Assembly: GCA_002286855.1 (NCBI GenBank)
Contig: NRSV01000020.1
Span: 186,001 to 250,000 of the forward strand
Direction of reading: 5' to 3'
From: Bipolaris cookei
Taxonomy: Eukaryota > Ascomycota > Dothideomycetes > Pleosporales > Pleosporaceae
Length of the DNA stretch: 64,000 nucleotides
The position numbers and the translations under genes are program-made. This document shows positions 45,055 through 57,381 of the stretch, in pieces. Below the pieces are notes generated by a model. That model did not search any database and had not been told where the DNA came from. It saw nothing but the letters and a program-made list of their open reading frames with translations. Within the stretch, counting starts at the first letter, position 1. Each line of letters begins with the position of its first letter.

Positions 45055-47165
45055 CTATGCCCCAAGCAGCTCTTTAGGTATACAAGCAAACACAGTACTA
45101 ACAACGGCCATTATGGCGCTGACAATGATCAGCACCCAGTTCATCATCTTCTCTCCACTAGATATCTCTTTTCCGAAAAGCTTCAGATGGAACATCAACG
45201 GTAGGATGATACAAATGCTAAAGCAAGCGACACTTCCGAGAAGTGTCATGATGCGATCGAATGAGGGAAAAACAATAGCGATGAAAACAAACAAAACAAT
45301 CGTGATGATGCGTAAAAAGATCTTGAAGGCTCCCCGTGTGAGACCATCCATGCCGTCCATGGAAGGTGACATGGCTAGAGAGCGTGCGTCTAGGCCAAAG
45401 AGAAGCTCGAGAGTGCTTACAATGGGTCTAGCATTCAACGGGATCTTGGTTAACGGGATGATGGCAATGCAGATGGCGATGAATACTGAAATGCCCTTAG
45501 GGAAACCCTCGGTTAGAAAGATGTTGCTCGTGATTTCTTCCAAGACACCATCGCCAAACATGAGAATGCCAGCGCATGCCATTCCGACATCGATAATGTA
45601 AGTGAAGATGTAGGTCACGTTGACAGACTTGCGATATTTGTAGGGGTGTCGCATGTCGCGGTAAATGTTTGGAAAAACAGAATGGCCTCCCCAGGGAGAC
45701 ATGAGGAGACCAAAGGAGAGTGGAACGGTAAGCCAGTTATCTGGGAACAGGTACTGTGTCATTGGTTGACGAATGGAGCCGGGAGCATCTGGCTTCACAA
45801 GACCGTCGATCCAGATTGCGATTGTAACTAGCGGGTGTTAGTAAATGAGATTTAGGGATGTATAGTCATTTACTCACTTCCAAAGCAAGACATGACACCC
45901 AAGACAGATGTAAATGACAAAAAGCGGAGCGGCAGGAAGCTCAGTGGTATTAAAATCACACCACACAAGATCTTCCATTGCAAGATATCCCATCCAGGAA
46001 TCAGCGCGTCCATACTATCAGCGAACAACACCACAAGTGCAACACAAGCTGCGAGCAACTCAAGGGAGAACAGCATGCTGACGGCCACTCGGGCTTTTGA
46101 GCCATATGAAACGTAAGCCAAATCGGCGAAGGTGATCAAGGAGCCATCGACATCCAGACACTTGGCAAGCAGCTTCGCAGTGTAGGCAGTGACGACGGCT
46201 GACCAGGCAAGGAAAACCATACCAATCAGCCAACCCGAGTACTTGAACGCCAGAGGAAGAGTGAGCAGTCCCACGCCCACCAGCACGTTGACCGAATTGA
46301 AAATGGTCTGGGGCATGGTAGATTGGCCTACAACCACGTTGATAATATGGCCATCCTCCTCGACTTGCTTGACAAGAAGCGGCTCTCGCTCCTGTTCGGG
46401 CTCTGTAGCGCCCTTGAGCTGCTGCTCGGTGAATAGCCGCCCGGCATGGCGCATCGAGGACTCGTTGACGCGCGAGCTCAGACTGCCGTAAGCAGTGCCA
46501 TAGCTTGCTCCAAAGGGTGACGATAGCGAGGGCTCGATTTGGAATATGCTAGATCCCCTTGCTCTCAGGCGCTGCTCGACTGTATGGGGCAGCAGCTGAG
46601 TCTGCTCGGTGGCGCCTTGCTCTTCATCCGTGACTGCATTGTCTGATGCGCGCCTTCCCTCGGTCTGCAGGGCATTGCGCAGGGCTGATCGCTGGTCTGG
46701 GATGGGAGTTGGCAGGTCGCTGCGCGGGAAATCAGCCGCGTCCATGTCGCCATCTTCGTCGGCGCCGTCGCTATCGCCGTCGCCATGCTCAACGCGGAAC
46801 GAGGGTCGGACAGGAGTGATTTCGAAGAAGCCTGCTGCACGCTGCCATGATCGCGCGAAATTGTTGATGCTGTTTACGCCGCCAGCGTCACCCAGTGCGC
46901 CAAACTGCTGGCCGATAGAAGATCTAAGAGGCTCTGTTAGCTTCGTCACGCGCAACACTAAGAGTAGGAGCCATGCTCACCGCCGTCGCCGCAATTCAGT
47001 CGCTGCTCCTGACCAGCGACCTCCGTTTGTCGCGTTGCTCTCTCCGCTGGGGCGCCTCTCGAGGCGGTCCCACTGCACACGGCTGCCCGTGTCCGAGTCG
47101 ATTGAAGCCCTGGCGGAGCCATCGTAGTCGTCCCAAGTCGAGGGCTGTTTTCCTCTGATGTCCAT
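45055..47165 (-). CDS. Vacuolar-type amino acid transporter, AVT/AAAP family
   Basis: Three exons (46981-47165, 45878-46923, 45055-45827) encode 667 aa. The first 250 or so residues are hydrophilic and disordered (MDIRGKQPSTWDDYDGSARA; acidic GDGDSDGADEDGDMDAA), as in yeast Avt1. The AAAP core starts at STMPQTIFNSVNVLVGVGLL with TLPLAFKYSGWLIG, the conserved first helices, and continues through about ten more hydrophobic segments (ILCGVILIPLSFLPLRFLS, LLMSPWGGHSVFPNIYRDM, KIFLRIITIVLFVFIAIVFP) to the end. The family exchanges neutral amino acids with protons at the vacuole. Substrate is not predictable. It is divergent from the eRF1 gene. Confidence 0.88.
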
Positions 47166-47928
47166 GGTGAGTGCCGGCTATGACGGGAAGAGGAACACAC
47201 GACCAAGGGGCGCAGGTGGAGCACGAGGCTTGATATAAAAAAACTGGTTTGATTGAAACCCTGCAGGGGCGGGAGCTACTGAATCAATACCTGGCTATCG
47301 TCGGGTTGAGATTGCACCCTGTGGATGCAGTAGATAACCACGACGGAGCCATGACGGATGGCATTATATAAAGAAGCGCCGACCAAGGCATGGAGCCCTG
47401 GTGCGCAGCATCGAAAGACGCAGAAAACCAGGAGCCATGGATCGCTATCACGAGGGGACCCATGGCCCCCGCACCGTAGCCGTCATAGGGTGATGGTACG
47501 GGGGGGAGCTATGGCTGATAACGCGGATGCCGGCACCCTTGCGCCCGCTGTCCGCTGAGTGGCCAGCCAAGCGAGCCAATGAGCATTGGCATGTCCATTA
47601 TGTGCTGCCTATGTGTACTCTCTGTACTATATGTGTGAGAGTGTGTGTATGTGTGTGTGTGTGTGCGCCTGATGATGGTGCCAGATCAGATCCGCGGCTT
47701 GGTGTGAGCACACAGTCCGCCCAGGACGCAAATCTTTTCCTTCACCCACGCCCGTCGGCTGCAAACACCCCCCTTCTGCTGCCGTCTGCACTGCGAACGC
47801 GTGCTTGCAGTCGCCGTGCGTGCCCCTACGTCGTCGCTTGCTGGTCTGCTCGCCTACCCCTCGCCCTTGGAGAAAATCTCTCGACCCCACCCCTCCCTCT
47901 CCAGCACAACCACCAACCCACCGCGACC
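47166..47928. other. Divergent promoter region AVT-type gene / eRF1
   Basis: 763 bp without a gene. It contains a GT microsatellite (about 47641-47665) and, closer to eRF1, a CT-rich leader (47870-47920). Confidence 0.5.
47641..47665 (+). repeat. GT dinucleotide microsatellite
   Basis: Twelve GT-type dinucleotides with one TA interruption lie about 265 bp upstream of the eRF1 start codon. Confidence 0.85.
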
Positions 47929-49403
47929 ATGTCCGGGAAGAACGAGCAGCCCAACGAGGCCGAGAAGAACATTGAGATCTGGAAGGTCAAGAAGCTCATC
48001 AAGCGTCTCGAGGCCGCCCGCGGAAATGGCACATCCATGATTTCGCTCATCATCCGTATGTCACCGCCGCGCAGCCACCTACCCGCCCACCGACTGACTA
48101 TCCAAAGCCCCCAAGGATCAGATCTCACGCGCTGCCAAAATGTTGGCTGAAGAGTTTGTACGTCTACCACCTGATCTTGCGTGATTTATGTCCAACGACT
48201 AACGTTTGCGCGCTCAGGGCACTGCCTCCAACATCAAGTCCCGCGTCAACCGTCTCTCTGTCCTGTCCGCTATCACCTCCACCCAGCAGCGTCTGAAGCT
48301 CTACTCCAAGGTCCCTCCCAATGGCCTCGTTGTCTACTGCGGTGAAATCATTACCGCCGAAGGCAAGGAGCGCAAGATCAACATTGACTTTGAGCCCTTC
48401 AAGCCCATCAACACCTCGCTATACCTGTGTGACAACAAGTTCCATACTGAGGCCCTGAGCGAGCTGCTCGAGTCTGACCAAAAGTTTGGTTTCATCATCA
48501 TGGACGGAAACGGTGCCCTTTTCGGTACTCTGTCAGGAAACACGCGTGAAATTGTCCACAAGTGAGCCTGACGTACAACCCCCGCCATGTTGCCATACTA
48601 ACGCCACCAGGTTCTCGGTCGACCTTCCCAAGAAGCATGGTCGTGGTGGTCAGTCCGCTCTGCGTTTCGCCCGTCTGCGTGAAGAAAAGCGCCACAACTA
48701 CGTCCGCAAGGTCGCCGAATTGGCTGTCCAGAACTTCATCACCGCCGACAAAGTCAACGTTGCCGGTATCATCCTCGCTGGTTCTGCCGACTTCAAGAAC
48801 GACCTCAACCAGTCCGACCTCTTCGACAACCGTCTGCAGTCCAAGGTCATCAAGGTTGTCGATGTGTCCTACGGAGGCGAAAACGGTTTCAACCAGGCCA
48901 TTGAACTCGCAGGCGAGACTCTCAGCAACGTCAAGTTCATTCAAGAAAAGAAGCTCATCAACGAGTACTTTGACCACATCTCCAAGGACTCTGGAAAGGT
49001 CTGCTACGGTATCGACGATACCTTGAAGGCCCTCGAAGCCGGTGCGGCCGAGACTCTGATTGTCTTTGAAAACTTGGAAATCACTCGATGGGTTCTCAAG
49101 AGCTCTGCCGGTTCTGAGATCATTCTCCACACCACAAAGCTCCAGGAAGAAGACCGAAGCATTTTCATGGACAAGGAAACCGGACAAGAGATGGAAGTCA
49201 TTGATCAGGGTTCCATGCTCGAGTGGCTTGCCGAAAAGTACCGCGACTTTGGTGCCAACCTCGAATTCGTCTCGGACCGTTCTTCCGAGGGCAACCAGTT
49301 CGTCAAGGGCTTTGGTGGTATCGGCGCCATCCTGCGTTATGCCCTCAACTTTGAACAGCTCGCCGAGGTCGATGACGATGAAGACGAGTTCTACGATGAT
49401 TGA
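47929..49403 (+). CDS. SUP45: Eukaryotic translation termination factor eRF1
   Basis: Four exons (47929-48055, 48108-48157, 48218-48561, 48611-49403) encode 437 aa. The stop-codon recognition motifs NIKS (residues 64-67) and YxCxxxF (Y128-F134, YLCDNKF) are intact. So is the peptidyl-tRNA hydrolysis motif GGQ (186-188, in KKHGRGGQSALRF). The C-terminal domain that binds eRF3 ends in an acidic tail (EVDDDEDEFYDD). All motifs and length match eRF1. It decodes all three stop codons in the cytoplasmic ribosome. The second exon is only 50 nt. Introns are concentrated in the first half. Confidence 0.97.
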
Positions 49404-50178
49404 CGGTTGTGCGCCCTCGCTGACTGCGAGGTAGCGTCTCCACTCGTGTCGAGTGAAGGAACGTCCGCTACCCGCGCGAAAAGTCTAAATGACGTATCCA
49501 GAGTCAAGGCCAGAGTAGTCGAGGCAACGACGCTTCGCCTCTCCAGGTTGTAAGATGGGAGTGCCTACGGAGGGTTTGCAATGTATGTTAAAGTTGTGCC
49601 TGTTGATGTATTGCCGCTAATAGTGTGCAGGTCGATCAACACCCATTCTTACCACGACCCGCTCTCGCTTGCACGGAGAGGCAGCAGTCTCGTCCAAGGC
49701 TCAGTCTCTTCAAAAACCCGGTCCGAGAAGCTCTATCTTAGCTGTAGTCAGGACTAGAAATGAGTGGGGTTCTGAAGAATGGTTATTGTCTTTGATTGGC
49801 TGCGACTCTCTCCAAAGGGGAGGAAAGGAAGGAACAGGAAGATTGCTCATCCATATATGCGTCAGCTCGTCGCTCTCTTAAATTTAGCTGAATTAGAAAA
49901 GTGACTTTGACGTGTTTTCTTGTTTTGATTTTGGTGACTGACTCGATTATGTTGGCTTGAATCAGTAGTATGACGTAGGGTTGCGCCCTGTATGTACAGT
50001 ACGTGTTATGTTGGCGCCCTATGTGTACTTGTCTGTGCCTGAGCAAAAGTACCGTTTGAACGGATATTGCGCTAGCGCCGATACCGGGGTTCCGACGTCG
50101 TTCCGAGAATATATAGTTATTAACCGTGGTTCAGTGGAATTGCCATCTACATACACTTTGTACCTGCCAACAGCCAGT
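49404..50178. other. Intergenic, eRF1 3' end to PHA2 start
   Basis: I see no gene. The PHA2 frame is open upstream of its chosen start, including an in-frame ATG at 50008, so a longer N-terminus is possible. Confidence 0.4.
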
Positions 50179-51563
50179 ATGACGGGCGTGGAGGAGAAAC
50201 CAGTTGTTGCATATCTGGGGCCAGAGGGCAGTTATACTCATCAGGTAAGTTGAACGTTTTCTAGATGTCGTTATGTTGGTGGGTGTTTTTCTTCGACTTT
50301 TTCCTTGTGACTGATACAGGGCGATATTTGTGGTTTCACAATTACTGCTTCGTTATGCATATGTTCAATTCTTCGATTTTCGAGTACAAGAGGTGGAAGC
50401 GAGAGTTGTACAGTTGACTACACATCCTCCATGTTCCTTGTATATCCTTCCTCTACATCTCTCGCTTTATCCTCAAATATCTCCTCTCTCCTCCCCCAAC
50501 TGTCCAATTTCTTCAACCATCTTTTATTTTTCAAGAACACCCATGAACTACCCACACCAACCCATACCACCAGGCCGCCCTCTCCACCTTTCCCCCTCAG
50601 AACCCTCCAACAACAATCCTCACCCCCCTCACCACAATCCAAGACGTCTTCACCGCCGTCCAATCCGGCACAGCCCACAGAGGCGTCGTCCCCTTTGAAA
50701 ACAGCTCCAACGGCTCCGTCCTCTTCACCCTCGATCTCTTCGCCGACGCCGAAAAAAAACACCCTGATATCCTCGTTTGTGACGAAGCGTACGTTGCAGT
50801 ACGGCATTGTCTTTTGGGTCATCCTAATACCTCTTCCTCCCCTTCCGCCTCCACAAGCGCAGCCACGGACGCAGATAAGAATAAGGAAAGAGATTTATCC
50901 CATATCAAACGCATCTACTCGCATCCCCAAGCCTGGGGCCAATGCAAAGCCTTTCTCTCCACGCACTTTAGAAACGTCGAGAAAATAGACGTAAGCTCCA
51001 CGTCCCGCGCTGCTCAGATCGCCGCCGAAGATCACACGGGGACCTCGGCTGCACTGTCGAGTCCCGTTGCAGCAGGCATCTTTGGGCTTGCAGTCCTGGC
51101 TGAAGGGGTAAATGATAGATTGGGGAATACGACTAGGTTTCTTGTCCTCCTCCGACGACGGCGACAACGACACCAGTCTCCCTCTCCTTCGACGCAGCAA
51201 GCGCATAGTACCGTTATCCAAGGCGATAAGACAACAAAGACAAGAGATGAGGACGCAGCTTGGAAATCCCTAGTCACATTCACAGTCCAGCATTCGAACC
51301 CGGGTGCGCTGGCGAACTGCCTCACGGCGTTTTCGGCGCAGGGAATTAATCTTACATCGATTAATAGTAGGCCGAGTGGGGGAAGGAATTGGCATTATGT
51401 GTTTTTTGTCGAGTTGAAGGGACGCAGTAAACGGGGAGATGGTGGTGAGGGGGAGGAAATGGGGGCAGTGGATAGGGCGTTGGAGAGGTTGGCGAAAGTG
51501 TGTAGTGGATATCGGTGGTTGGGGAGTTGGGAGAATAGGCTTGATGAGGAGGAGAGTGTGTGA
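50179..51563 (+). CDS. PHA2: Prephenate dehydratase
   Basis: Two exons (50179-50244, 50574-51563) encode 351 aa. Exon 1 ends in the PDT hallmark YLGPEGSYTHQ, and exon 2 resumes AALSTFPPQNP, exactly as in uninterrupted homologues. The catalytic domain has RGVVPFENSSNGSVLFTLD and GVNDRLGNTTRFLVL, where the TRF motif binds substrate. The C-terminal ACT domain (VTFTVQHSNPGALANCL, INLTSINSRPSGGRNWHYVF, FFVEL) senses phenylalanine. It converts prephenate to phenylpyruvate in phenylalanine synthesis. Pro/Ser-rich and Lys-rich inserts (DADKNKERDL; RRRRQRHQSPSPSTQQ) enlarge it relative to bacterial PDT. The 329-nt first intron is long for this window. Confidence 0.92.
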
Positions 51564-51844
51564 GATTTGGTAGAGAGTAGGGAAAAATAAAATGTTAGTA
51601 CAAGGAAAGGCAGGTAAAATCGCGCCTGGGGGATTTCAAAATAATCGCAAGCTACGATTTCACAAGTTGCATTCATGGAATCTCTTCACTCAAGATTCTG
51701 TATTCGTCATACTATGGCAAGGCATACATTCCCAGCCTTTCAGCGCCACGTGAATCCATCAATCCATCATTCCTTCACACAGAGGACCATGTCGTTCAAC
51801 ATCTTCTACCCGACAACCCCAAACCCCCAACACCCAATCCTAAT
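51564..51844. other. Convergent 3' region PHA2 / SES1
   Basis: 281 bp between two stop codons, with no gene. Confidence 0.5.
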
Positions 51845-53994
51845 CTACTTCGTCCGGTCTGGAATAGCCTTATCCTCCTTAGGCGCCTTCCACTCCTTGA
51901 CGAACGGCAAGAAATCAGGTTGACCGGGGATGTATTTCCTCAGAACCTCTGGAACCACGAAACCCTCTGGCGTCTGGTAGTTCTCGAGGATACAGCATAG
52001 TGTTCGTTCAGTGGCACAGACTGTCACAATTAAGTTAGTAATCAACTTCCAGATGACCAACACAGCAGAGGAAAAAAAAGAACTTACGAGTGCCATTGAG
52101 CGCATGAACGTATTCCTTACGAGTCGCATTCAACTTCTTGATACCGTGTCTAATCTCCAGTTCGCGAGTCTGGTAGTCAGTGCAGTTGGAAATGGAAACG
52201 AGCTCCTTGTACTCTCCTCCGCCAGTGACAGGGAACCAGGCCTCGAGATCGCGCTTCATCGAGGCGGCGTTGTTCAGGGCTCCGGAAACAATGGCAACTA
52301 CCTGGTAAGGCAGACCGAGGCTCTGGTAGAACTCTTCAGAGTTGGCAAGCATCTCGTCAAAGGCCTCCCATGACTTTTCGGGGTGTGTGAGGAGGAATTG
52401 CTCGACTTTTTCAAACTGGTGTATCCGGAAGATACCCCAGGCGTCCTTGCCGTGGGATCCGGCTTCTTTTCGGAAGTTTGTCGAGTATCCAGCGTACTTG
52501 ATGGGCAGTTGGTCGCTATGCAGCCACTCTTCTGAGTGAAGAGCGGAAATGGGCTGTTCTGAAGTGGCAATGAGGTACTTGTCGGTTTCGGGCTTGTCCT
52601 TGCTCTCGGTAACCTTGTATAGCTCCTCATCAAAGTCTGAAAGCTGTGCGGTCTTGGCCATCTGATCCCGGAGCATGAAGAAAGGTGGTTGGTTGGGAGT
52701 GAAGCCTTTGCTGAACTAAGAAGTAGTGTTAGTCTTGACATTTCCAAATCACACATCTGAATACATACCAAGAATTCCAGACCATAGTTGATTAGTGCTT
52801 GGTTGAGGAAGACACCGTATCCAGTCAGACACTAAACGCAAATATATTAGCGGTTGCTCAATGTTGTTCTGACGTCCGAGGCGGTCATCCGAAGTAATTG
52901 CCTGCATGCTTTTCAATCGAAGCGTATTCGACTTGGTGCAATGGTAGTCGCGGATGGGTCATTCACATACTACAAAAAAGTCAGTCCGAAATTCCACATA
53001 CCACAACGTGCAACACGTTCAGCAAGCGCACCGCGCATCGCCAAAACACAACTACAAAAAAACATCTGCTGGGGCACTCTTACCATATCCTCTATGACCA
53101 ACAATCTTGGTACCTCGTTCAGGATCGTATCTGTCTCAAACTTTAGCATTCACTCAACCCAACTCCAATATAGCAGCATCCACGCACCCATTCAACCTAG
53201 CCAAGACACCATGATGCGGTATTCCCTCCTTATTAAACTCGGCCTTCCTCGACTCAGGTGTCCAAGTCTTGAGCACAGCATTGTTATCTTCGTTATCGCT
53301 AACAGGGACATCCTTGTACACGTAGTTGCCGACTGACTTGGCTTTGGCATGCAACTTGAGGAGTTTGGCATGGGCCTCTGCTTCCTGCTTCTTCTTGGAC
53401 TCCTCTAGCTGCTTCTTCTCTTCAAGCAGGTCATCTGCATTTTCCTTAGCCTTCTTCTTAGCGCCGATTTGCTTTTGTATGGCGTTGATCTTGGAGCCGA
53501 TTTGCGTGGCGTCGTATTGCGTGCGGCGGTGGTCTGTTTCATAAGGTCCAGAGGTTAGAAAATACGAGCTTTCTTGTGTGTATACGAGGCCTAGGGTGCT
53601 TAGTTCTTACCTTCGAAATCGGCTATGATCTCATCCACTATTTCGACGGGGGCGCTGCGCTTCTTCTGGGAGTCGCGGATTTTCTGGGGTGTGGGAATTA
53701 GCCATTGCGAAATTGTGTCGCGCGAGCATTGTTCGAGGGAATACGCACTTCTGGGTCGCCGCCGCGCTCCTTGATGAAATCGTTTCTGTAGTAGAGAAGC
53801 GGATTAGCTAGTGCTCTCTTGTAGAATCGCAAGCCTGCGCCATTGTTTAATTTGTATCGTCCATGCTCTCTCCCACTGTCAATATGCAAGCCCCTCCAAT
53901 CTCTCGAGAAGCATCTGCCGCACGCACATTTACCGCGATACAAAAAACAAAACAAAACAAGAAAAAGGGAAAACATGACATACAAGTCCAGCAT
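51845..53994 (-). CDS. SES1: Cytosolic seryl-tRNA synthetase
   Basis: At least eight exons on the minus strand: 53984-53994 (11 nt, MLDL), 53749-53785, 53611-53683, 53188-53533, 53084-53130, 52769-52831, 52088-52715, 51845-52020. The N-terminal tRNA-binding coiled arm is seen (NDFIKERGGDPEK, QIGSKINAIQKQIGAKKKAK, LLEEKKQLEESKKKQEAEAH). The class II core has ALINYGLEFL with FTPNQPPFFMLRDQMAK, motif 2 (NFRKEAGSHGKDAWGIFRIH) and motif 3 (CATERTLCCILENYQTPEGF). It charges tRNA-Ser in the cytosol. The junction between the exon ending VGHRGY (53084) and that starting CLTGYGVFLNQ (52831) is out of phase by simple splicing, so a small exon or other splice sites lie in the intervening 252 nt. Confidence 0.92.
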
Positions 53995-55199
53995 CCTGTC
54001 TCACAGTCTCAATGTGTAGTGCGGAAAAAGAGAGCAAGCAATGGCGCGTAGGCGTGGTCAGTTTGGTGTCAAAAGCCAGTGAGCGACTCATCAAGTTGTG
54101 TCCCGCACCACAACCGCCCGTTGCAGGGATCAAAAGGCCGCCCCGCACTAGACCTTTGACTCGCACCCAAGGGCAGCAGCAGTTCCAAGGGGACCAATTT
54201 GCCACTAACCACAAACGCACCGGGGGAACCTTTTCTCTAAAAGCCCAGCAATCAACGGCAGTGGTGATGAATTACTGCTTGAGGAAAAGAGAGTTGTTGC
54301 CGGTGCCGGGGAACCAATCAAGAATGGGCCGGCAGAGGAAGGTTAGTTGTGGTATACATCATAGGGCGGTGAGGGATGGCAGTGGTAGTGTGTAAGCAGC
54401 GTGTACTGTGTAGTAGCAAATCCAGGGCAGCTGAGGCAGCTGAGGCCGCACAGATGTCCACGGTCCCAAACTACCAAATCGAGTAGGCGCTCTCCAAAAG
54501 ACCGTGGAAAACGGTGGCTTTTCTGTCAAAGCTTTAGAGCTGCCTAAACGAGTTGTGTGGGTTGGCTTGGGAGGTGGTCGGTGCATGGCATGGGCAAAAG
54601 GCAGGCAAGCCAGGCATGTGCGTGCACGGTGGAGCTGCTGTTGAGCGAGAAGGCAGGCCAGACGGCGGAGGGGTAAGCGGCCATGTCAGACCAACACCAG
54701 ACAGCCATGGCACATGTTCCCGTGTCAGATGTCAGCACAAGTCCTTTGCATACACCGTCGAGTCTTGGAAAATAACGTGGAGCATTACAGTAGCTACGAC
54801 AGCCGTGACATGCCGTCATGGAGCACCACGGACAGTCCAGATACTAGATACAACGCCGGGTTCACCCACCCTGCCTCCTCCATTAATACGCCGGTACGCA
54901 CATCGCCTCTCATGGCCAACATAAGAGTCGTGTCCGCATAAACAAATGCCATGACTGCCTCAAAACAGCCCGCCCGTCTATATCGTCTAAGAAACTGAAG
55001 CAAAAAAAAATGGCACATGGCCCTGCCCTAGTCTTTCTTCACCAAGAGCGTCTTCAAATGCTTCGTCGGATGCTTCACCATGTCCTTTCGCTTCTGTCGT
55101 CTCTTGTCCCGCTCGTCACGCTCTTGCTGCAACGCTTTGTACTTGTCCACTCCGACGCCTTGACGCGCGGACGCGCTCATGTCAGTCAACAATGCTCAA
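53995..55199. other. Intergenic, no gene recognised
   Basis: 1.2 kb between the SES1 start and the RHB1 stop, both on the minus strand. I see no gene. The AC/AA-rich stretch immediately right of the SES1 start is its leader. Confidence 0.4.
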
Positions 55200-56114
55200 T
55201 TACATGACTGAACACTTGCTGCCGCCTGCAGGCTCACCAGGGTTCTGGGATCTCTCCACCTCAGCAACCATGAGCTCAAACGCCTTTTGCACATTCTCAT
55301 TGTAGCGGGCGCTGGCTTCGGTCCACGCGCACTTGAACTCGGCGGCGAGCGCGCGGCCGTCTTCGGGGGTGACTTGGCGTTGTTCGGGACGAAGGTCGGA
55401 CTTGTTACCTACAATGACCAGGGGAACCCATTCGACGGCCTGGCGTGGCAACGGAGTCAGCTTCGACATCTTTGTAATGATAACCCATTGTATGCACTGG
55501 CACTTACCAGGTGGTTCAGAATCTTATCCCGGATGATGCGTGCCATTTCAAAGCTCTGCTTGCTGGCGACCGAGTAGACAATCATGTAGCCGTGGATGCC
55601 GATGAAATGCTTCGAGTTAAGAATGCTGTATTCATCCTGGACAGCAGTAGCCGAGTCAGTCGAGTCCTCTTGTTCGTCTTCATATATAGTATATGGCTCC
55701 AATGGCAGTGGCAGCGGCCTTGGATGCAAGCAATGCGCGTCCCAGACCCAGTCGCGGCGCACGAAGCACCGGCAGAGTGGGGTGTGGAGGTGGGCTGGGC
55801 AGGGCGACGCGGGGAGAAAAGAAAACCTCAAGTACCTGTCCGGCTGTGTCGATAATCTCTGTGGCATAGTCTTGGTTCTTGTACTTTATCATCTTGCTAA
55901 ACGTGTTCTCAATGGTAGGATAGTAGCTGTCTACAAAATGGCCGTCGACAAACTGCACCGTCATACTCGACTTGCCTGGGGGGGGGGGGGTCGTCAGTAT
56001 GCTGCCTGCTGCTTGCTGCGGCTTGCATGTGAAGGTTGCGCACGCCACGCGCCTCGACGTACCGACTGCCCTGCTGCCGACGATGGCAATCTTTCTCTGC
56101 TTGGGCGGGGCCAT
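55200..56114 (-). CDS. RHB1: Rheb-family small GTPase
   Basis: Four exons (56063-56114, 55836-55975, 55508-55636, 55200-55439) encode 186 aa with all G motifs: GSRAVGKSS (P-loop), YYPTIENTF (switch I), DTAGQDEYS (G3), VGNKSDL (G4) and TEASA (G5). An Arg in the P-loop where Ras has Gly (GSRAVGK) is characteristic of Rheb. The C-terminus CSVM is a CaaX box for farnesylation. In fungi Rhb1 acts with TOR and in arginine uptake. Exon 1 ends inside the P-loop glycine codon. The first intron has a run of eleven C on the coding strand just before its acceptor, which could weaken or vary splicing. Confidence 0.93.
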
Positions 56115-57069
56115 GGTGTTGCGAAGGCAAAGGAGGTTTGACGAGGGCGTAAGGATGGCCACGAGCTGGCCAGGGTGAAAGTATGTATGGCCGTCTCTCG
56201 AGTCCAGCGACGGGGAATAGCTGCCTAAGTTGCGTTTTGGTGGTTCGGGCCTGCCAATTGCCTGGAAGAACTAGCGCCGGGATGACGCCGTCAAGCTGCA
56301 GGTGATGTGTGTGTGAGTGAGTGTGTGGGTGTGTGTCTCTGAATGTATGGGACAAGAATTGCTGCGCTGGCCTACGCGATGTCACCCGCAGTGTTGTCTT
56401 TTGGCACAGTCAGAGCGCTTTTGGGGAAAAAATATCCAGCCAGACACCATGGCCGGCTGGTGGTCTGCATTTAGCAGCAGCAGATGCAGACGACGCAGCA
56501 TGATACAATCAATGGTTGGGCAACCCATCATAAATCGCTTTGGGTTTGGCACCACCAATGCACCCACCCCCCAGCGAATCCCGGCCTTCTCGAAGCATTC
56601 ATTTACGTATTGCCAATCACCTCCAACCTCTACACCACTCCACTCAACCTCAAACACCCTCACCCATCCGCCATCAGAGTCCACAGCGCCCTCGAAGCTA
56701 CACGCCCGCCATCGCAACCCTCCCGCTGCCCCGATCCACTACTCACTAGCCGCAACCATCTTTTGCGCGACTCAAAAACTAAACAATCACATGCAAACAT
56801 CTGCTGCTCATTGCCCGCCCGCTCCCGTTTGATTGCAACCTCACACGGCCCTGCTGCAGCCAAATCTCCTAGCAGCAATCCTATCAATTTACTCCGACGG
56901 CAACCCTCTCCACATACCGCCTGCTGCGTCATTTCGTCCGCTTCCTCGGGATATAATAACGCAGCCTTATGCGTGCGAGTGCACATTTACAAGCCTCTCC
57001 CATTTAGCCTCTTACTGCATTTACCCTCCCCAAACTGAACACGGACGCCCAACAGCCGTCGGCAGACGG

Positions 57070-57089
57070 CACACACACACACACACACA
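57070..57089 (+). repeat. CA dinucleotide microsatellite
   Basis: About ten CA units. A second run of similar length lies at 57314-57333. Confidence 0.9.
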
Positions 57090-57313
57090 TTACTACTCAA
57101 TGACTGAGACATTTTGATTTTACATACTATATGCCCATGTCCAGCACCTGCATAGAGCCGGCTCTTCCAACCTAACCTTGCGCCTGCCACCTACACACAT
57201 AGAGAGCTATCAAGTTCGTGAATTTCGGGTATCATGCCGTCAATGTCAACGCCCCATCCTTCCCAGAAACAAAAAACTAAAAACAAGAAAAAACAATTAC
57301 CTTTTGGCTACTT

Positions 57314-57333
57314 GCACACACACACACACACAC
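57314..57333 (+). repeat. CA dinucleotide microsatellite, second
   Basis: About ten CA units, just downstream of the WAPL-like gene (its 3' side). Confidence 0.9.
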
Positions 57334-57381
57334 CACATGCCAAGAACTAAACAAGGGTGACTAGTCACCCAATCCCCAATC

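Larger units (their letters stand above)
56115..57381. other. Intergenic with CA microsatellites
   Basis: 1.3 kb between the RHB1 start and the WAPL-like stop. The frames present are Ser/Thr/Pro-rich and unconvincing, and no gene is called. Confidence 0.4.

Noticed and set aside
46609..47127. 172-codon plus-strand frame opposite the transporter exon
   Set aside because: Shadow of the acidic, GC-rich N-terminal region of the minus-strand transporter.
48498..49187. 229-codon antisense frame over eRF1
   Set aside because: It is the mirror of a codon-biased exon; eRF1 explains the sequence fully.
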